From positions 150,480,793-150,544,792 of the forward strand of contig CM043958.1 of assembly GCA_014529385.2 (NCBI GenBank): a stretch of 64,000 nucleotides of DNA. Direction: 5' to 3'. This DNA comes from Adiantum capillus-veneris (Eukaryota > Streptophyta > Polypodiopsida > Polypodiales > Pteridaceae). Numbering within the stretch: position 1 is the first letter of the stretch; each line of letters opens with the position of its first letter. Shown here in pieces: positions 34,945 to 46,682 of the stretch. A program made the translations under genes and the position numbers. The notes beneath the pieces are model-generated. The model worked only from the letters and a program-made list of their open reading frames with translations, had not been told where the DNA came from and searched no databases.

Positions 34945-35386
34945 ATAAGAACTCATCACGAGTAAAAATCACAATGTTTTTACGTTTGTAGTTAAAAATA
35001 AATTGTTAAGATATATCTTTTTTATAAATTATCAAAATTGTAACTCTTCAATATCCGTATGTAAGAAATTATTATGACTCGATAAATTATAAAGATTTGA
35101 TATGATTAATTAATGATAATCAAATGATTAAACGATAATCATGAATCTCAATAACAGACAATCTTATAAGAACTCATCACGAGTAAAAGTCACAAATCTT
35201 TGATGTTTGTAGTTAAAAATAAATTGTTAAAATGTATCTCTTTGATAAATCATCAAAATTGTAACTCTTCAATATCCGTATGTGAGAAATCGACATGAAT
35301 CAATAAATTTAACGACTTGATATGAGTTATTGATGATAATTAAAACATTAAAATCGTAACTCTTTGATATTTACAATCAAAAGAGA
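34945..35386. repeat. 221-bp tandem duplication beside the satellite
   Basis: ATAAGAACTCATCACGAGTA starts at 34945 and 35166. Both copies continue with TTTGTAGTTAAAAATAAATT, CATCAAAATTGTAACTCTTC and AATATCCGTATGT. Shorter fragments of the same words (AAATTGT, CTTTGATAT) recur to about 35720. Confidence 0.9.
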
Positions 35387-37069
35387 AAATAAATAATCAA
35401 AATATAACTCTTTGATAAACTATTAGAAGTATAACCGGTGACATTCATAGAGAAGAGAAATAATATGAATTATCGAAGCATGAGCTTTAACATCGCAACT
35501 GAAGATTATAAAATGAATCATCAAAATTGTCAGTATTTGAGATATAGCCAAAGAAATCATCAAAATATAAAACTTCGACATCCACATTAAAAAATAAAAA
35601 TAATTATCCCAACATAATTATTTAGCATCAATCTTTCAATATAATAGAAATTATCAAAATTATAGTTCTTTGATATATGCAATTATAACTCGTTTTGAAT
35701 CATTAAAACCATAGCCCTTCAATATCTACAATGAATTCAAGTCGCTTTCTTCAAGTGAAATATCATACATCAAATCTCTGTGTGAAAAATGGTGTGATGG
35801 ATATAATTCTCTCTACAACAACATCATACAACTCTTAGTAAATTTAATAAAAGAAAATATTGATTTGATCTTTATCATAAATCATACACAATTGAAAAGA
35901 AAATAAAAATAAATAAAAAATTTGATATGACTTTGATCTAACTCATTGCACATGCATCGAAATATATATGATACACGTAAAGAGTAAATATAGAGATCAA
36001 TCAAATAATCTACTTCTTTCAATATGTAAATCAAATTAAAAACGATGTAAATTCAATATGCTTAACTCTTGATCTAATTTCTTTTAAACAAGCCAAATTG
36101 TATATAATGCATAAAAAGAAAATCTAAGAATCATGGAATTAGAAATTCAACACATATCAACATGTAAATCTAATTGAATACAATGTTTTTTCAACTTAAT
36201 TAACTCTTGACTTAGTTTTTTTTATGCAAACCGAATAGAATATGATGTATGAAAAGCCATTTAAAGAAAATAGTCACCAATTTATTGTAAATCACTCCTA
36301 GTGCAAAATTTGACAAATTCATTATGAGGAGAAGCTCCAAAATATCCCAAAACATTAAGAACAACTCTTCAAATGTTGAAATAGAAGTTTCAAGCACAAA
36401 GATATGAATATTTAATGTTTTATTGAATTGAAGATTTTTAATGTGCGTGCGTTGCGCAAAGTTGCGAGATTCCAAAAACGCCCTATTTTTGTGAAGATAA
36501 AGCAACCACGCTTTGATTCCATGTTGAGGATATAGAAAAAGAGAAGAACAAAGAGACGATACGTAGAGAGTGTCAGCCCAAAGTATGTAGAGTACACACA
36601 CATGAAGTATGTGTACTGGTATATATATAGAGGGGACCCATGGCTATGTTTATAGTAGCTTCACATATCAGCTCAACATAACAATTGTGCATCTAGAGGA
36701 TGAACGACTTTTAGTGAGTTTTTCTTTGCATGATAGTTGTGTAAGTTAGGATAATATGTGGGCACTTTTGGGTTGCAACTCCATTGCTCTTAGATGCTCA
36801 TGTATGATGGTATATATTTACATCCCAACACAATAGAGTGGATATGCTTATAGCTTAAGCAAGTGATGCCTTTTCACGCTTCTTGTCTACAAGGTCACAA
36901 TGTTTTGTATAGTGACGTGTCTTACTATCGGATTGCCTTACCAAAAGCATGCAGGTGGTGGTGTAGCACAATACAATACAAATTCTAGAGAGTATGTTTC
37001 ATCAAAATTGTTTCCTACCTTGAAGAGTTTTATCACACAAACAATGGTACATACACGAAAGGACTTTAT

Positions 37070-37070
<1 letters not shown>
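35387..37070. other. Unassigned AT-rich DNA
   Basis: No gene recognised. A 129-residue minus-strand frame (36212-36601) is Phe/Leu/Ile-rich without motifs; near its 5' side the + strand has TATATATATAGAGGGGACCC, which is suggestive of a TATA box but not enough to call a promoter. Confidence 0.45.

Positions 37071-37102
<32 letters not shown>
37071..37102 (+). repeat. Uninterrupted poly-G run of 32
   Basis: Thirty-two consecutive G. It may form G-quadruplexes and is also a place where assembly length is unreliable. Confidence 0.97.
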
Positions 37103-37104
<2 letters not shown>

Positions 37105-37960
37105 GTGTTTCCGTTATTTTAGAAAAGAATGTATATGATCCTTCCCCCTGGGAGGACAATCGGAATGTAGTACTTACACATTATAGGGATTGTACAATTT
37201 TTTCCTTGCTCCCTCAAGGGGTTTTAATCCATAAGCATGCACCTAGACCACATTTCTTGGTGATTAGTGATTTTTTTTAAAGTATTGTGGAGATAAGTTG
37301 GGGACAATTTTTGGTTGTGATCGTGTTGTATTTCTTTGATGTTGTTGTAGCAATGCAACCATGTTTGAAGTGGACTTATGTATACATTTCTATTCCACAA
37401 CATATCTTAATATGACACTAAAATAGACTCAATATCTAATATGTTATTATTAAGCTCTTGATCTTGTATGTGACACTATCATTGGGCTTAAACATTGAGC
37501 GTCCAAACGATGGCCCAAGTTTCTAATTGCATTGTTTTGATTCTTGGCCTCAATTTTATCACGATGTCACCAATTTTAGAATTCCCATTCAACATTTTGG
37601 AGATATTGTGTCCAATAGGCATTGTAGCAAAGATTGAAAGATGTTAGCACAAGGTATATGAAAACACTTAGATAGCCTTGCATGCATTGGATACTTTAGC
37701 CTAAAAAATGAATATTACATGTGATGTTGACCTTTAGTGACTACTGTATTGCTATAAAAAATCACGCAAGTCGGAGCAAAGTTCAAATTGCCATAAGTGA
37801 ATAAATATATAAATAGAAAGACTATTTTTTTGCCAACTACACACGAACTTTGGGTTATCAATGGCATACAATAGTTTCCCCATGTGTTAAATAGGGCTCA
37901 TTAATCACTTAATACAAAAAGCTACTAAAGTATGAAAAAATCTCTAAAAGAAAAGCTCAC
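37103..37960. other. Unassigned DNA
   Basis: I see no gene or repeat here. Confidence 0.45.
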
Positions 37961-37965
37961 TTTTT

Positions 37966-38130
37966 ATTTTCCCCTTGAGTCTTAAATTTAGCTATATGTG
38001 TTGCATTTGGACTAGTGAGAAATAAACCATCCACATATACAACAACAATAAGATATGCATTATCCGCACATTTTACGTACAAAGTGCTCTCAATTGGACT
38101 ATTACAAAAGCTACGTGCAATCAAATGGTT
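37966..38130 (-). pseudogene. Ty1/copia reverse transcriptase fragment
   Basis: The minus strand reads SPIESTLYVKCADNAYLIVV, then VYVDGLFLTSPNATHIAKF, the copia RT active-site strand with its surroundings. The catalytic YVDD is YVDG. It is open for about 54 codons and ends at a TGA near 37966. The surrounding 37.9-38.2 kb is probably from the same copia copy but unreadable. Confidence 0.82.
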
Positions 38131-38170
38131 ATTCTCTTCATAATCAATGCCCTTTTACTTGTTAGAGTTT

Positions 38171-38811
38171 TTTTGCATCTCAAGCGAATACCCAAGTGAT
38201 CTTATTTGTATTTTCTTTTTACCTCATTTGACATGAGAATTGGGTTGGACAACTTTCTTTGTTGGGTAAATAAATATCCCAGTCCACATTGTAACAATCA
38301 TCTAATTCATTAATGTGCCTGTTGGTTCTCTGTGTGTGTGTGTGTGTGTGTGTCACTCAATGTTTTCTCTCTCTGTCGGCTACCACAAGATTTGTGTGCG
38401 AGGTGAGCCAAGTTCAAGTTAGCATCGGGCTACTTGTTGTGGAAAAAAAGAGAGAAGACACACAAAAGAAAATAACTAGGCACAAATCACACTTTGGATT
38501 CATCGATTTTATTTCCAACGAGTTTCAAAATCAATTACAAATTTTAACAGAGAGTGAAAGTGAGAAAATTATGCCTTTTACAAAAGAGAGAACAAAAAAG
38601 GGCGTATTCTTCCTCATTTTATCTTTCTCTTCTACGTTTTGCTTTAAGCACTGACTATTTTTTTCTTCTAGACTACCAATGACATTGCTTTTTCTTGCAT
38701 CACACTTTCCCCAATGTTGTACTCAACAAACCTCTGGATCATACTTAGTTTAATCCTTCTCCCGGTGAAGTTGAGGAGAGAAGCATGATTCCAAAAATCA
38801 TGTTTTTGTCA

Positions 38812-38894
<83 letters not shown>

Positions 38895-39390
38895 CCATAT
38901 TTGGCATGGATATCAACGCAAAAAATTGCAAAACACTACATGTTTCTCCAATGGCCACAAAGCTAGCCGATATTTAGTATACATATTGATCCAAGAATCA
39001 CTATGTATCCCTTTCAGCTTTCGTGTCGACCAAATTATTACCATGCACAACATCTAGTTACTTTTGATGCAAAAAATAGCCCTAAAATCTCTTACCATTG
39101 TCCTATTGGCATCACTTGAAATCACCACGTTTGAGAAACAACATTCTTCTACCAAATATTTAAAAAACCCCTATTATTTTTTTGATTTTCTCTTAGTGGA
39201 CGTGGATTGTCATGACATCCATCCCCTCTAAACCTACGCATCCTTCCACAAGGGCCAAACATCTTCCACATCTTAATCTTCGTTAATAAAGGCATAGCCA
39301 AAAACATCTTCCAGTGCATAAATCTCATCATCCTCCACCTATCTATCCAGAAGAATGGATTTGGTTATCCAAATCCACCTGTCTATATTG
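38171..39390. other. Unassigned DNA with microsatellites
   Basis: Apart from (TG)n at about 38331-38353 and the compound microsatellite at 38813-38889, no feature is supported. The frame 38313-38654 starts inside the (TG)n and has no recognisable motif. Confidence 0.5.
38813..38889. repeat. (CA)n(GA)n compound microsatellite
   Basis: About 26 bp of (CA)n followed directly by about 50 bp of (GA)n, the same arrangement as at 15.6 kb. Confidence 0.95.
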
Positions 39391-39399
39391 ATTGTTAAA

Positions 39400-40340
39400 T
39401 AATTTGCTGATTTTTCATGGAATAGGTACCCTAAGCTCAATGCCATCAAATTCACTCAGCTTCTATGTCACACTATCATGAACATGCATCAGAACGTAAG
39501 GTCCAAACCATCACTTGACCATTTTACACATTGTAGAATATTGATTATCCAAGCTGCTATCTTAAACAAGTACCCAATCACCATCTTTAATAACATGAAG
39601 GCCTCAACCTATGCTTCTCATCAAATGGTACATTGTCCTTTATTTGTGTCTTTTTGAGATTTTCTTTTGCTCGAACAACGTCTCCTTGATGCCTCTCAAG
39701 TTGGTGAATACATAAAGCAAGCAAATCTTCATTTGGCATACGCGTTTTCCATGCCAACATTGTCTAAGAAATGATTGCATCCTTTGTAGTCATGATTGGA
39801 TTTTGTCCATATATAAGCTCAAATGGAATAAATCCTATAAGTATGTGTACTTTGATCAAGCCACAAAGCAAAAGGTAAAAGTTCATCCAAAGACCATATG
39901 CCCTTGAAATGCCTTTGCCAAAAGCTTTAACAATAGAAGGATATCCTTGTTCACTTTCCCCATTACCTTTTGAATTATACTTTTTAGTAAGAGCCAATCA
40001 ACCGATTAAAAATATCAAGAGCTTCATTTGCATCCAGCTCTCCTCTATTAGCAATAATCTTCCCAACAAAACCATATCTACTAATCATATCTTCAAAGAA
40101 AATTTGTACATAGAACTTGTCACTTTACTGTGGAAACCGCTACCTTCAACCTAGTTAGTGAGATCTTCTCTAACAATATCAATAGATCTCATCTGCCAAA
40201 CACCCACTAGCATAGTGATCAAATCTAGTTAACCCACTTATAATGCACAAAAATGGATAAGTAGGTTGTAATTCATCTAGATGTTGCACATTTGAATATT
40301 GCTCACATACCATGCAAGTCTCCACAAACTGAGCAATATG
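39400..40340 (-). pseudogene. Integrase zinc domain, core and C-terminal fragments
   Basis: Minus-strand readings, upstream to downstream: FVETCMVCEQYSNVQHLDEL near 40250-40340 (the C-x2-C half of the HHCC zinc motif); MISRYGFVGKIIANRGELD near 40030-40100 (core strand; the usual D before RG is N); GNGESEQGYPSIVKAF (39905-39960) with the catalytic-Glu context; then LIYGQNPIM. A poorly preserved tail includes KHRLRP near 39600. Not one continuous frame. Confidence 0.72.
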
Positions 40341-40695
40341 TTTATAGAAACCTTTCCACCAATAACATCATTAATCTTGACAAAACACCCATGTGTCTTG
40401 CCAATAAATTCTCATAAAACTCTTTAATCACATGGTTTTGCATTGATTTATTGCATACAACCTGTTGTGGTACTCCTCTTAGATACTTCGGTTACTTGCA
40501 TAAATGTCCATCTTTAAGAAAGTAGTCATAAGCCTTTTTCATGATCTTCTTTTACTCTTGATCAATCAATCCCTCTTGTTTGGTAAGAGTGCTAAGATAA
40601 CGACCTTTCAAATTCCATTCTCCCTCGTACATCTCTTCCAAAATACAAACAGGAGTACAAGAACTTGCATGCAAATGAGAAGAGGTGTGAAACTT

Positions 40696-40899
40696 TTAAG
40701 CCCACATCATCACTTGTGGTAAGCATCTCTTTTTCATCTCATACATGGCCCTTGACAATATATCTGCTATTGGGTTATCTCTACCTGCAATATGAAAAAA
40801 CTCAAGGTTAACAGACTTAATGAAAGCTATCCACCACAAAATAGCAATGTTCATAGTAGAGCAGTTTGAAATCATCCCTATTAATAGTAAACAATCCAT
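40696..40899 (-). pseudogene. RNase H C-terminal fragment
   Basis: The 67-residue minus frame contains FFHIAGRDNPIADILSR, the last RNase H motif of Ty3/gypsy elements (G-x-x-N-x-x-A-D-x-L-S-R). It lies between RT and integrase as expected. Confidence 0.8.
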
Positions 40900-41062
40900 A
40901 TCCTGAAGCTTTCTCTTAACCTGTCATTAAAGTATTGAGCACTTTTGCTCGAAAATGGATTGCATACATAGCTATTACCTTCTTAATCATTTCGACCAAT
41001 AGACCAACCAATGCCTAGTGGGCTAATTTCAAGCATCAAAATCACTTGTTGTCTACCACGCT

Positions 41063-41739
41063 TTAGTCAACTTTTCTCAAAGTAGAAGCATCAAGAAGTA
41101 TCTTCTTCAATTTCTTGATGGCCTTTGTATGAACTTTTTCCCATACAAACCTTTTGTATTTCCTCAATAGTGTATAAAGTACCTCTGCAACATGAGCAAA
41201 GTGAGAAAACCAAATAAAATAAAACATACATGCACCCAAAAATAGATGATATTCAATAAGTGCATGACTCCATCTTTTGTAAAGCTTCCACTTTATTTGG
41301 CCTTCACCATCTTCCATTTGGACCACACATATTTCCAATAATCAATATCTCTTTAACAACATCAAAAATCATTTTTTGATCTGAAAGTGTTAAATTTACC
41401 TCTTTAAGATTGGATGGAAAAGCATCACAATGTGCAATGTGTTGGGTAACAAATCTATGACACCCCCTCTAAACTTTCACTCTTGGGTAACAAATCTATG
41501 ACACCCTTCTTTACACTCTTGACCGGCAAATCATCAATAAAGGGTAGAGTAATATAAGAAATAAATTCTCTTAACACTTTATACATACCATTCATCATGT
41601 GAGCGAAAGAGTTCATCGCAACTTGCAATAAATTGCACATTCTTACCAACGCAAGAGGTGCACCCATAGAAGTAGCATCCCTTTTCATTTTGCTCTCCAA
41701 AGCAAGGACGAAATTGATCATAAACTGAGTAGAGATCAC
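41063..41739 (-). pseudogene. RT active-site and thumb fragments
   Basis: Frame 41455-41739 has FAHMMNGMYKVLREFI and LPFIDDLPVK; the FIDD box corresponds to YxDD. Frame 41063-41338 supplies the connection region (FSHFAHVAEVLYTLLRKYKR, then FVWEKVHTKAIKKLKKIL). A short tandem duplication of CACTCTTGGGTAACAAATCTATGACACCC-like sequence lies at about 41455-41510 between the two. Confidence 0.72.
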
Positions 41740-41760
41740 CCATGTATTAGATAGTTATAC

Positions 41761-42720
41761 CTAAACAAGGCTTCAACAAAATCAACAATTGGACCCACGC
41801 CCACATTCTGACTTTTTATCTTAACTACCGATTGTGACCACATTGTGAACTGCATGTCCTATATAAATTGCAAGCCACCATTCTTCTTCAAGATGGTAAA
41901 CCATCGATTGCAATACGATGCACACGATGGCTCCAAAGTACCCATGCGAGTTTCTCATTAAGCAAACCAATATACTTTGGAAAATGATCTTTAGGAAAGC
42001 GAATAGGATGTAAATTTCCTGGCATGTGAGAAATAGTAAAAATAATCATGTGCAAAATTATTAGGATCTACATATCCAACCTCACTTTTCTCAAAAGCAA
42101 AGCCTTACCATGTTCCATAAGCATCTCTTGAAAGCACTTCATCTCCTCTTCAGTAAGAAACCCATCTTCACCAATTGTTAATTACTTCAATGTCTCAATT
42201 AAATTTGTGGCCAATATTTTGTGGATCCCTTACCTTAGGTTGATGTGAAACTTTATCTATAACTTCATCATTTCCTTGCAAGAAAGGTGCAATAATTGGC
42301 CTCACCTTTTGGCATTGTCTTGTACTTTGCCTCCACCTACACTTCAATCACATCATCTAGGTCTTCTCTTACGTGTCTCAAAATGTCACACATGTCCCAT
42401 CAAATGCACTTTCACAAATTTAGTCTTACTTTGCGGCCTATATTTGTTGACAACCTCAAGATTTGACATTGTATCAACATAAGAAACTTCTTCAAGACTC
42501 CTCACGATATTTGATCAATGACCATATTATGCTTGTTCACATGTGCTCACGTGGCAAGGATTGAGGGTTCAAGTCAAAAGAGGATAAGGACTCATCACAT
42601 TACCTCAAGGAAATCAAGCACTAGTACTTTTCCTTGTGAGAAGATGGAGGAGGGCTGGAGAATGCCAACTTACAAAAGCATATTGGCATGTTTTTTTGTG
42701 GATATCAACATATATCGTAG
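41761..42720. other. Unassigned; possible gag-protease remnants on minus
   Basis: The minus strand near 42290-42400 gives short coding-like phrases (CDILRHVREDLDD, YKTMPKG) compatible with the upstream part of the gypsy element, but nothing I can identify. Confidence 0.3.
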
Positions 42721-42896
42721 GTTGTCAAATCAATCACCGCAAGTAACAAGGAAAAATGGAAATAGTTGTATTCAAGGTCCTTCCTCCAAAGGTCCATTTG
42801 ATAGGAGGGTTGTCAAATCAATCACCACAAGGGACAATGGAAAAATGGAAATGGTTGTATTCAAGGTCCTTCCTCCAAAGGTTCATTAGGTAGGTT
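42721..42896. repeat. 88-bp tandem duplication
   Basis: GTTGTCAAATCAATCACC starts at 42721 and 42809; the units share GGTCCTTCCTCCAAAGGT and differ at a few sites. Region 42897-43680 that follows shows no gene. Confidence 0.93.
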
Positions 42897-43689
42897 GTGG
42901 GAAAAGGAGGTCAATATTGATAGGGCTCTAGCCCTAACACCAAGAAGTAAGTTACTATTTTGTATTTCAAGGGGATCTAGTCTCCAATTTTGAGCTTGAG
43001 CATAAAAGCCCCAATCATATCTTTTAAAAAGCAACTATACAACCAATGAACTAAGTTTGTATCCATGCTTTGTACACTCTTTATTATCCACAATCAAAGA
43101 GAACAAACATTATCAACACATTATTTGCTTACATCACACTTGCAATTTGTGGCTAAATTGAAACTTGCATTTGATTAACACAAGTATGTGCCCACGATTG
43201 TCGAAAAATGCATGTTTACGTGGAATCTTGCAAGATCCTCCCACATATAGTCGAAAGAGGCTCTCTCTTTTTTGCTCATGCATAGGGTAAAAAGTAGCCA
43301 GTTTAGGGACGATTTATAAACAAGCTCTTTTAATATTCTTGAGGGAATTTTTGCAAATCTAAACAATTTAAATATTTAAAAAATGCATTAGAATCCTTAT
43401 GAAAAGATGAATCCGATGATACAAAGCTTGATTTTTTAAAGATTTTTAAAAAATGCTCCACTTGAGAAACTTCAATTTTTGCCCTTTTTTGATGCATTAC
43501 AAACACTCAAGGCCCAACTTTGGTACACTTTTCAGCAAATCACAACAAGACACATAGGCAAGATTCTAAGAATATGCCATTTAATTGTCTTTAAATTGGG
43601 GGTGGGTCCGTTCTAAACTTGGGGCCCAAAACTTTTTCTCTATATTGGCTACTTTACCCTAGTGACCAAATACGAAGGTCTCTCTTTCC

Positions 43690-43819
43690 ATCACCCAAGT
43701 GTGGTAGATTGGTTATGCCATTTCCCTCCTGAATAAGAGGTCTTGAGTTCCAACTCCTCGTCGACTAGATCTTTAAGGTCTCTTGGGATAGTTTCCTACG
43801 ACGTTAAAAATCGCTTCTC
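43690..43819 (+). mobile_element. tRNA-derived SINE, copy 1
   Basis: Contains an RNA polymerase III A box (TGGTAGATTGG, 43702-43712) and a B-box-like GAGTTCCAACTCC (43745-43757, one extra base against GGTTCGANTCC), the internal promoter of tRNA-derived SINEs. It ends with GACGTTAAAAATC at 43800-43812, then CT-rich sequence, the same ending as LINE copies in this window. About 125 bp and non-coding. Confidence 0.72.
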
Positions 43820-43870
43820 GGGTGTGTGCACGCACGCACGCTAATAAAAAGAGGAAAATGGTATAACCTT

Positions 43871-44012
43871 TCTATCACCCAAGTGTGGTAGATTGGTTAT
43901 GCCATTTCCCTCTTCAATAAGAGGACTTGAGTTCAACTCCTTGTCAGCTAGATCTCTAAGGTCTCATGGCATAGTTTCCTATGACATTAAAACTCTCTTC
44001 TTCTTCTTCTCC
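43871..44012 (+). mobile_element. tRNA-derived SINE, copy 2
   Basis: Same sequence as copy 1 with scattered changes: A box TGGTAGATTGG (43886-43896), B box GAGTTCAACTCC (43929-43940, closer to consensus), ending GACATTAAAACTC (43983-43995) followed by (TTC)n. The two copies start about 184 bp apart in the same orientation with different tails, so they are separate insertions or a duplication that has since diverged. Confidence 0.75.
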
Positions 44013-44129
44013 TCTCTCCCTCTTGCCAGAATTAACGGTGCACCTATTTTGAAGGCCAATGTCAAGCTGCATGCACAATCAAAAGCAACTCACCCTTTTC
44101 TCTCCTGCATGACAACCGGATACGAATTG

Positions 44130-44130
<1 letters not shown>

Positions 44131-44192
<62 letters not shown>
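44131..44192. repeat. (CT)n microsatellite
   Basis: About 60 bp of uninterrupted (CT)n followed by GGGGGGATC. It is downstream of SINE copy 2 but separated from it by ~120 bp of unassigned DNA. Confidence 0.95.
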
Positions 44193-44195
<3 letters not shown>

Positions 44196-45830
44196 GGGGA
44201 TCTTTAAAGGGCATCTTCTAGTTAATAGATTTAAATTTAAAGCTACTAAATACATACAAGCATTTTTGGTACATATGCATTAATTATTCAATTTAATTGA
44301 TGATAAAAAGAAATAAAAAACAAGTGCAAAATTAGCATCGACACAACATAAAAGGCTCGGATTTTATGAGACTACCTCCCCTTGAGAGACTGTTCATTAT
44401 GAATAGAGAAATTATTATAAGCAAAATGAACATTAATCTATCAAGCACTTTGTTGGCACTTCCGTCAAGGCAGAGTCTTAAGGGGAGGAAATTTGTCCCC
44501 ATGGCCATAGGGGCTTTGGCCAATGAAAAATTGGCGTGTGGGGGTGTTTTTTTTGTGTAGCTTGCATGCAAGGAATTAACTAATTCTGGGATCAACGAAG
44601 GTAGAGTTATCGACCAGCAATGGTGACTTCTCGTGTTCTGCAGCTCTTCTCCTCCGTCAGACCGTCTTGTCACCAAGTTCCTCAGTCTTGAGCAGGATTT
44701 TATTTTTTTTATTGTGCCACTATGGGCAGTGCCCTCGTCTACTTTAGACGACCTTGTTAATTATCACGCCCTGTGAAGACTTACAACTTCAAAAAAACAT
44801 AAAATTAGAAGCTCAGGTTTTCCAAGACTACACCTGTAATACTCTCACCTCCCTCTCAAAGGCATCCAGTAACTATCATGCTGACAAGAAGCTTCAGGGA
44901 TTAAAAGAATCCATCTTTGTCCTCGTGTCGTAATAGTTAACCTTGTAAGTAATGATAAGAAAATAGTAGCAAAAGAAGACCTTCAAGAACACTCTGTGAC
45001 TGAAGACTTGCTCCACATACCCAAACCACACCATGAGAGGGAGATCGCACCCTTTCAAAAAGTGTAGCAGATGCCTTATTCCCTACTTTTGTCCTCTTTC
45101 CTGCACTTTCTGGGCGGGCGACCACTCTTTCATGGGGCGGGCTGAGAATGAGTGATCTGCTTCTCATAACTTTGGGCTCGTAAGCCGCTTCTAAATAGAT
45201 GAATGAAAGACGTTGGGCTATTGAAATTCACTGGAATGTTTGCATTTTGCTGAAAATCTAACTACACTGTTAAAATTATAAGTTTTCAAACTTGCAAATT
45301 TTCATTTCATGGGCAAAACCAACTCCTAGCAGGTGCATTGTTCATAGACTTCTGTCAACTGTGATGCTGGGTGCAACCTGCACCAGCAGTGACTGACTAA
45401 ACTTGCAAAGCAGGTGTCAGCCTCCAAGTTACCAATCAATCTGACAGAAGAAGTGTGACGATTGAAGTTACTTTTCAACATGGAGACCCAAAAACAGGAA
45501 GGTTGAGATTGTATATATTATTAACACATCTATAGAGCCTGCCATATAACCATTTACATCTTCCAAGATGCAAGAACATGTAGAAGTGGCTACACATGAG
45601 CCTGCCAGATACTTGTACAACACATGCTGCTTTTAATTAGGCACAGTAGCTCTGCTGCAGTCAACTTGAACACCAGGATGTAGACATTCAAACCTCCAGA
45701 TTTGGCAAGCCCTGAGCATCCACTTGAAGGAAATTTTCTGTTAATGTTTAATCAACCATCACAAGATACCAACTAAAACACAAAAAATCACAACCCATAA
45801 ATGTTGCATGCCATATCATCCAACGCTTCA
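44193..45830. other. Intergenic, downstream of the acyl-CoA synthetase exons
   Basis: No gene supported. The part close to 45830 should contain the 3' UTR and poly(A) signal of the minus-strand gene; I cannot place its end. Minus-strand frames at 44332-44676 and 44937-45167 show no recognisable domain. Confidence 0.5.
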
Positions 45831-46682
45831 TCAGCTCTTGATTGTCTGATAAAGACGATCAACAACTTCCTGAAAAAAAACATTAAAAGAATGAACCTTC
45901 TAACTCATTTGCAGAACTGATATACTTTGTCTGCAACTTTAGGAGCTACACATACTGCATTATCATGTGCACCCTTTCAACCATTAGCTCAATAGACTAA
46001 CTAAAACTGCTATCTAAATGTCCATCTACAAGCTTGTTCAGCCTTTCAACTGACAAGAGAATGATCTCTTTGTTACAAGCACTGAAACATCGAGGTCTCA
46101 TCGAAAGGTTTCCTACTCAATAGGCATTAGTTATGCTCTTTCTACAGTGGAAAGGAGAGAGGACAAAAAAAAGAGAGAGGTTGATCAAGCTCAACAAGCA
46201 ACCTTTAATTGCTACGTCCCTAATAATGCCGCACTGGTAGTAGCAGCAAGCCCTTAGTATTAATCAGAAAAATTGCTGAGCGAGGAAATGAGAACCAACC
46301 TTGTAGTACTTTAAAAGTTGCGGGCGCTTCTTCTTGTAAGTGGGAGTAATCAGGTCTCTTTCTAGATCAAATGGCTGTGGCTCAAGATGAACAGCCTTGA
46401 TTATTTCAAAGCCTTTCAGCTGGAAGCCAAAAAATCTGAGTCAATTTTCAGTAACGATTTGAGTATCAAAAAGTTTTGACCACCTGTAAAGCTATGTACC
46501 TTCTTGGTCTTTGCAATCGCACGGAGCTCAGATAAAACATGTTCCTTAGCCTTTTCATTATTACAAAGTTGCTGAAAATCACCCTCCAGGGCATTGGCCC
46601 TGGCCCAATCCTCTAGAACCACTTGAGAGGGAGCGACAATAGCTATTAACGACGATTCAAAACTGTTACCGTAAATCCATAT
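45831..46682 (-). CDS. Long-chain acyl-CoA synthetase, last three exons
   Basis: Three minus-strand exons splice in frame into the C-terminal 113 residues of a long-chain fatty acid CoA ligase (AMP-binding superfamily). Exon a, 46500-46682 (61 codons): IWIYGNSFESSLIAIVAPSQ, EDWARANALEGDF. Exon b, 46300-46419 (40 codons): LKGFEIIKAVHLEPQPFDLE, RDLITPTYKKKRPQLLKYYK, containing the conserved C-terminal TPT(Y/F)K(K/L)KR block. Exon c, 45831-45869: EVVDRLYQTIKS, stop. Introns of 80 and 430 bp have GT/AG ends and all exon lengths are multiples of three. The enzyme activates fatty acids to acyl-CoA. No peroxisomal SKL-type ending, so an ER or plastid-envelope type is more likely. Upstream exons were not found within 2 kb. 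Confidence 0.9.

Larger units (their letters stand above)
39400..41760 (-). mobile_element. Decayed Ty3/gypsy pol of a distinct lineage
   Basis: On the minus strand RT, RNase H and integrase follow in the standard order, all with stops and frameshifts. Their wording differs from the other gypsy elements in the window: the RT box is ITLPFIDDLPVK, and integrase has GNGESEQGYPSIVKAF and FELIYGQNPIM. No LTRs, primer site or gag could be placed; the stretch 41.8-42.5 kb upstream may hold gag-protease remnants. Confidence 0.72.

Noticed and set aside
36212-36601. 129-residue minus-strand frame as a membrane protein gene
   Set aside because: Composition follows the AT-rich base content; no motif, splice signal or homologous context.
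43702-43757. Possible tRNA gene
   Set aside because: Only A- and B-box-like sequences are present; no cloverleaf, anticodon arm or acceptor stem pairs. It fits a SINE head.
44332-45167. Two minus-strand frames as host genes downstream of the synthetase
   Set aside because: No recognisable domain and no splice or promoter support; kept only as unassigned DNA.
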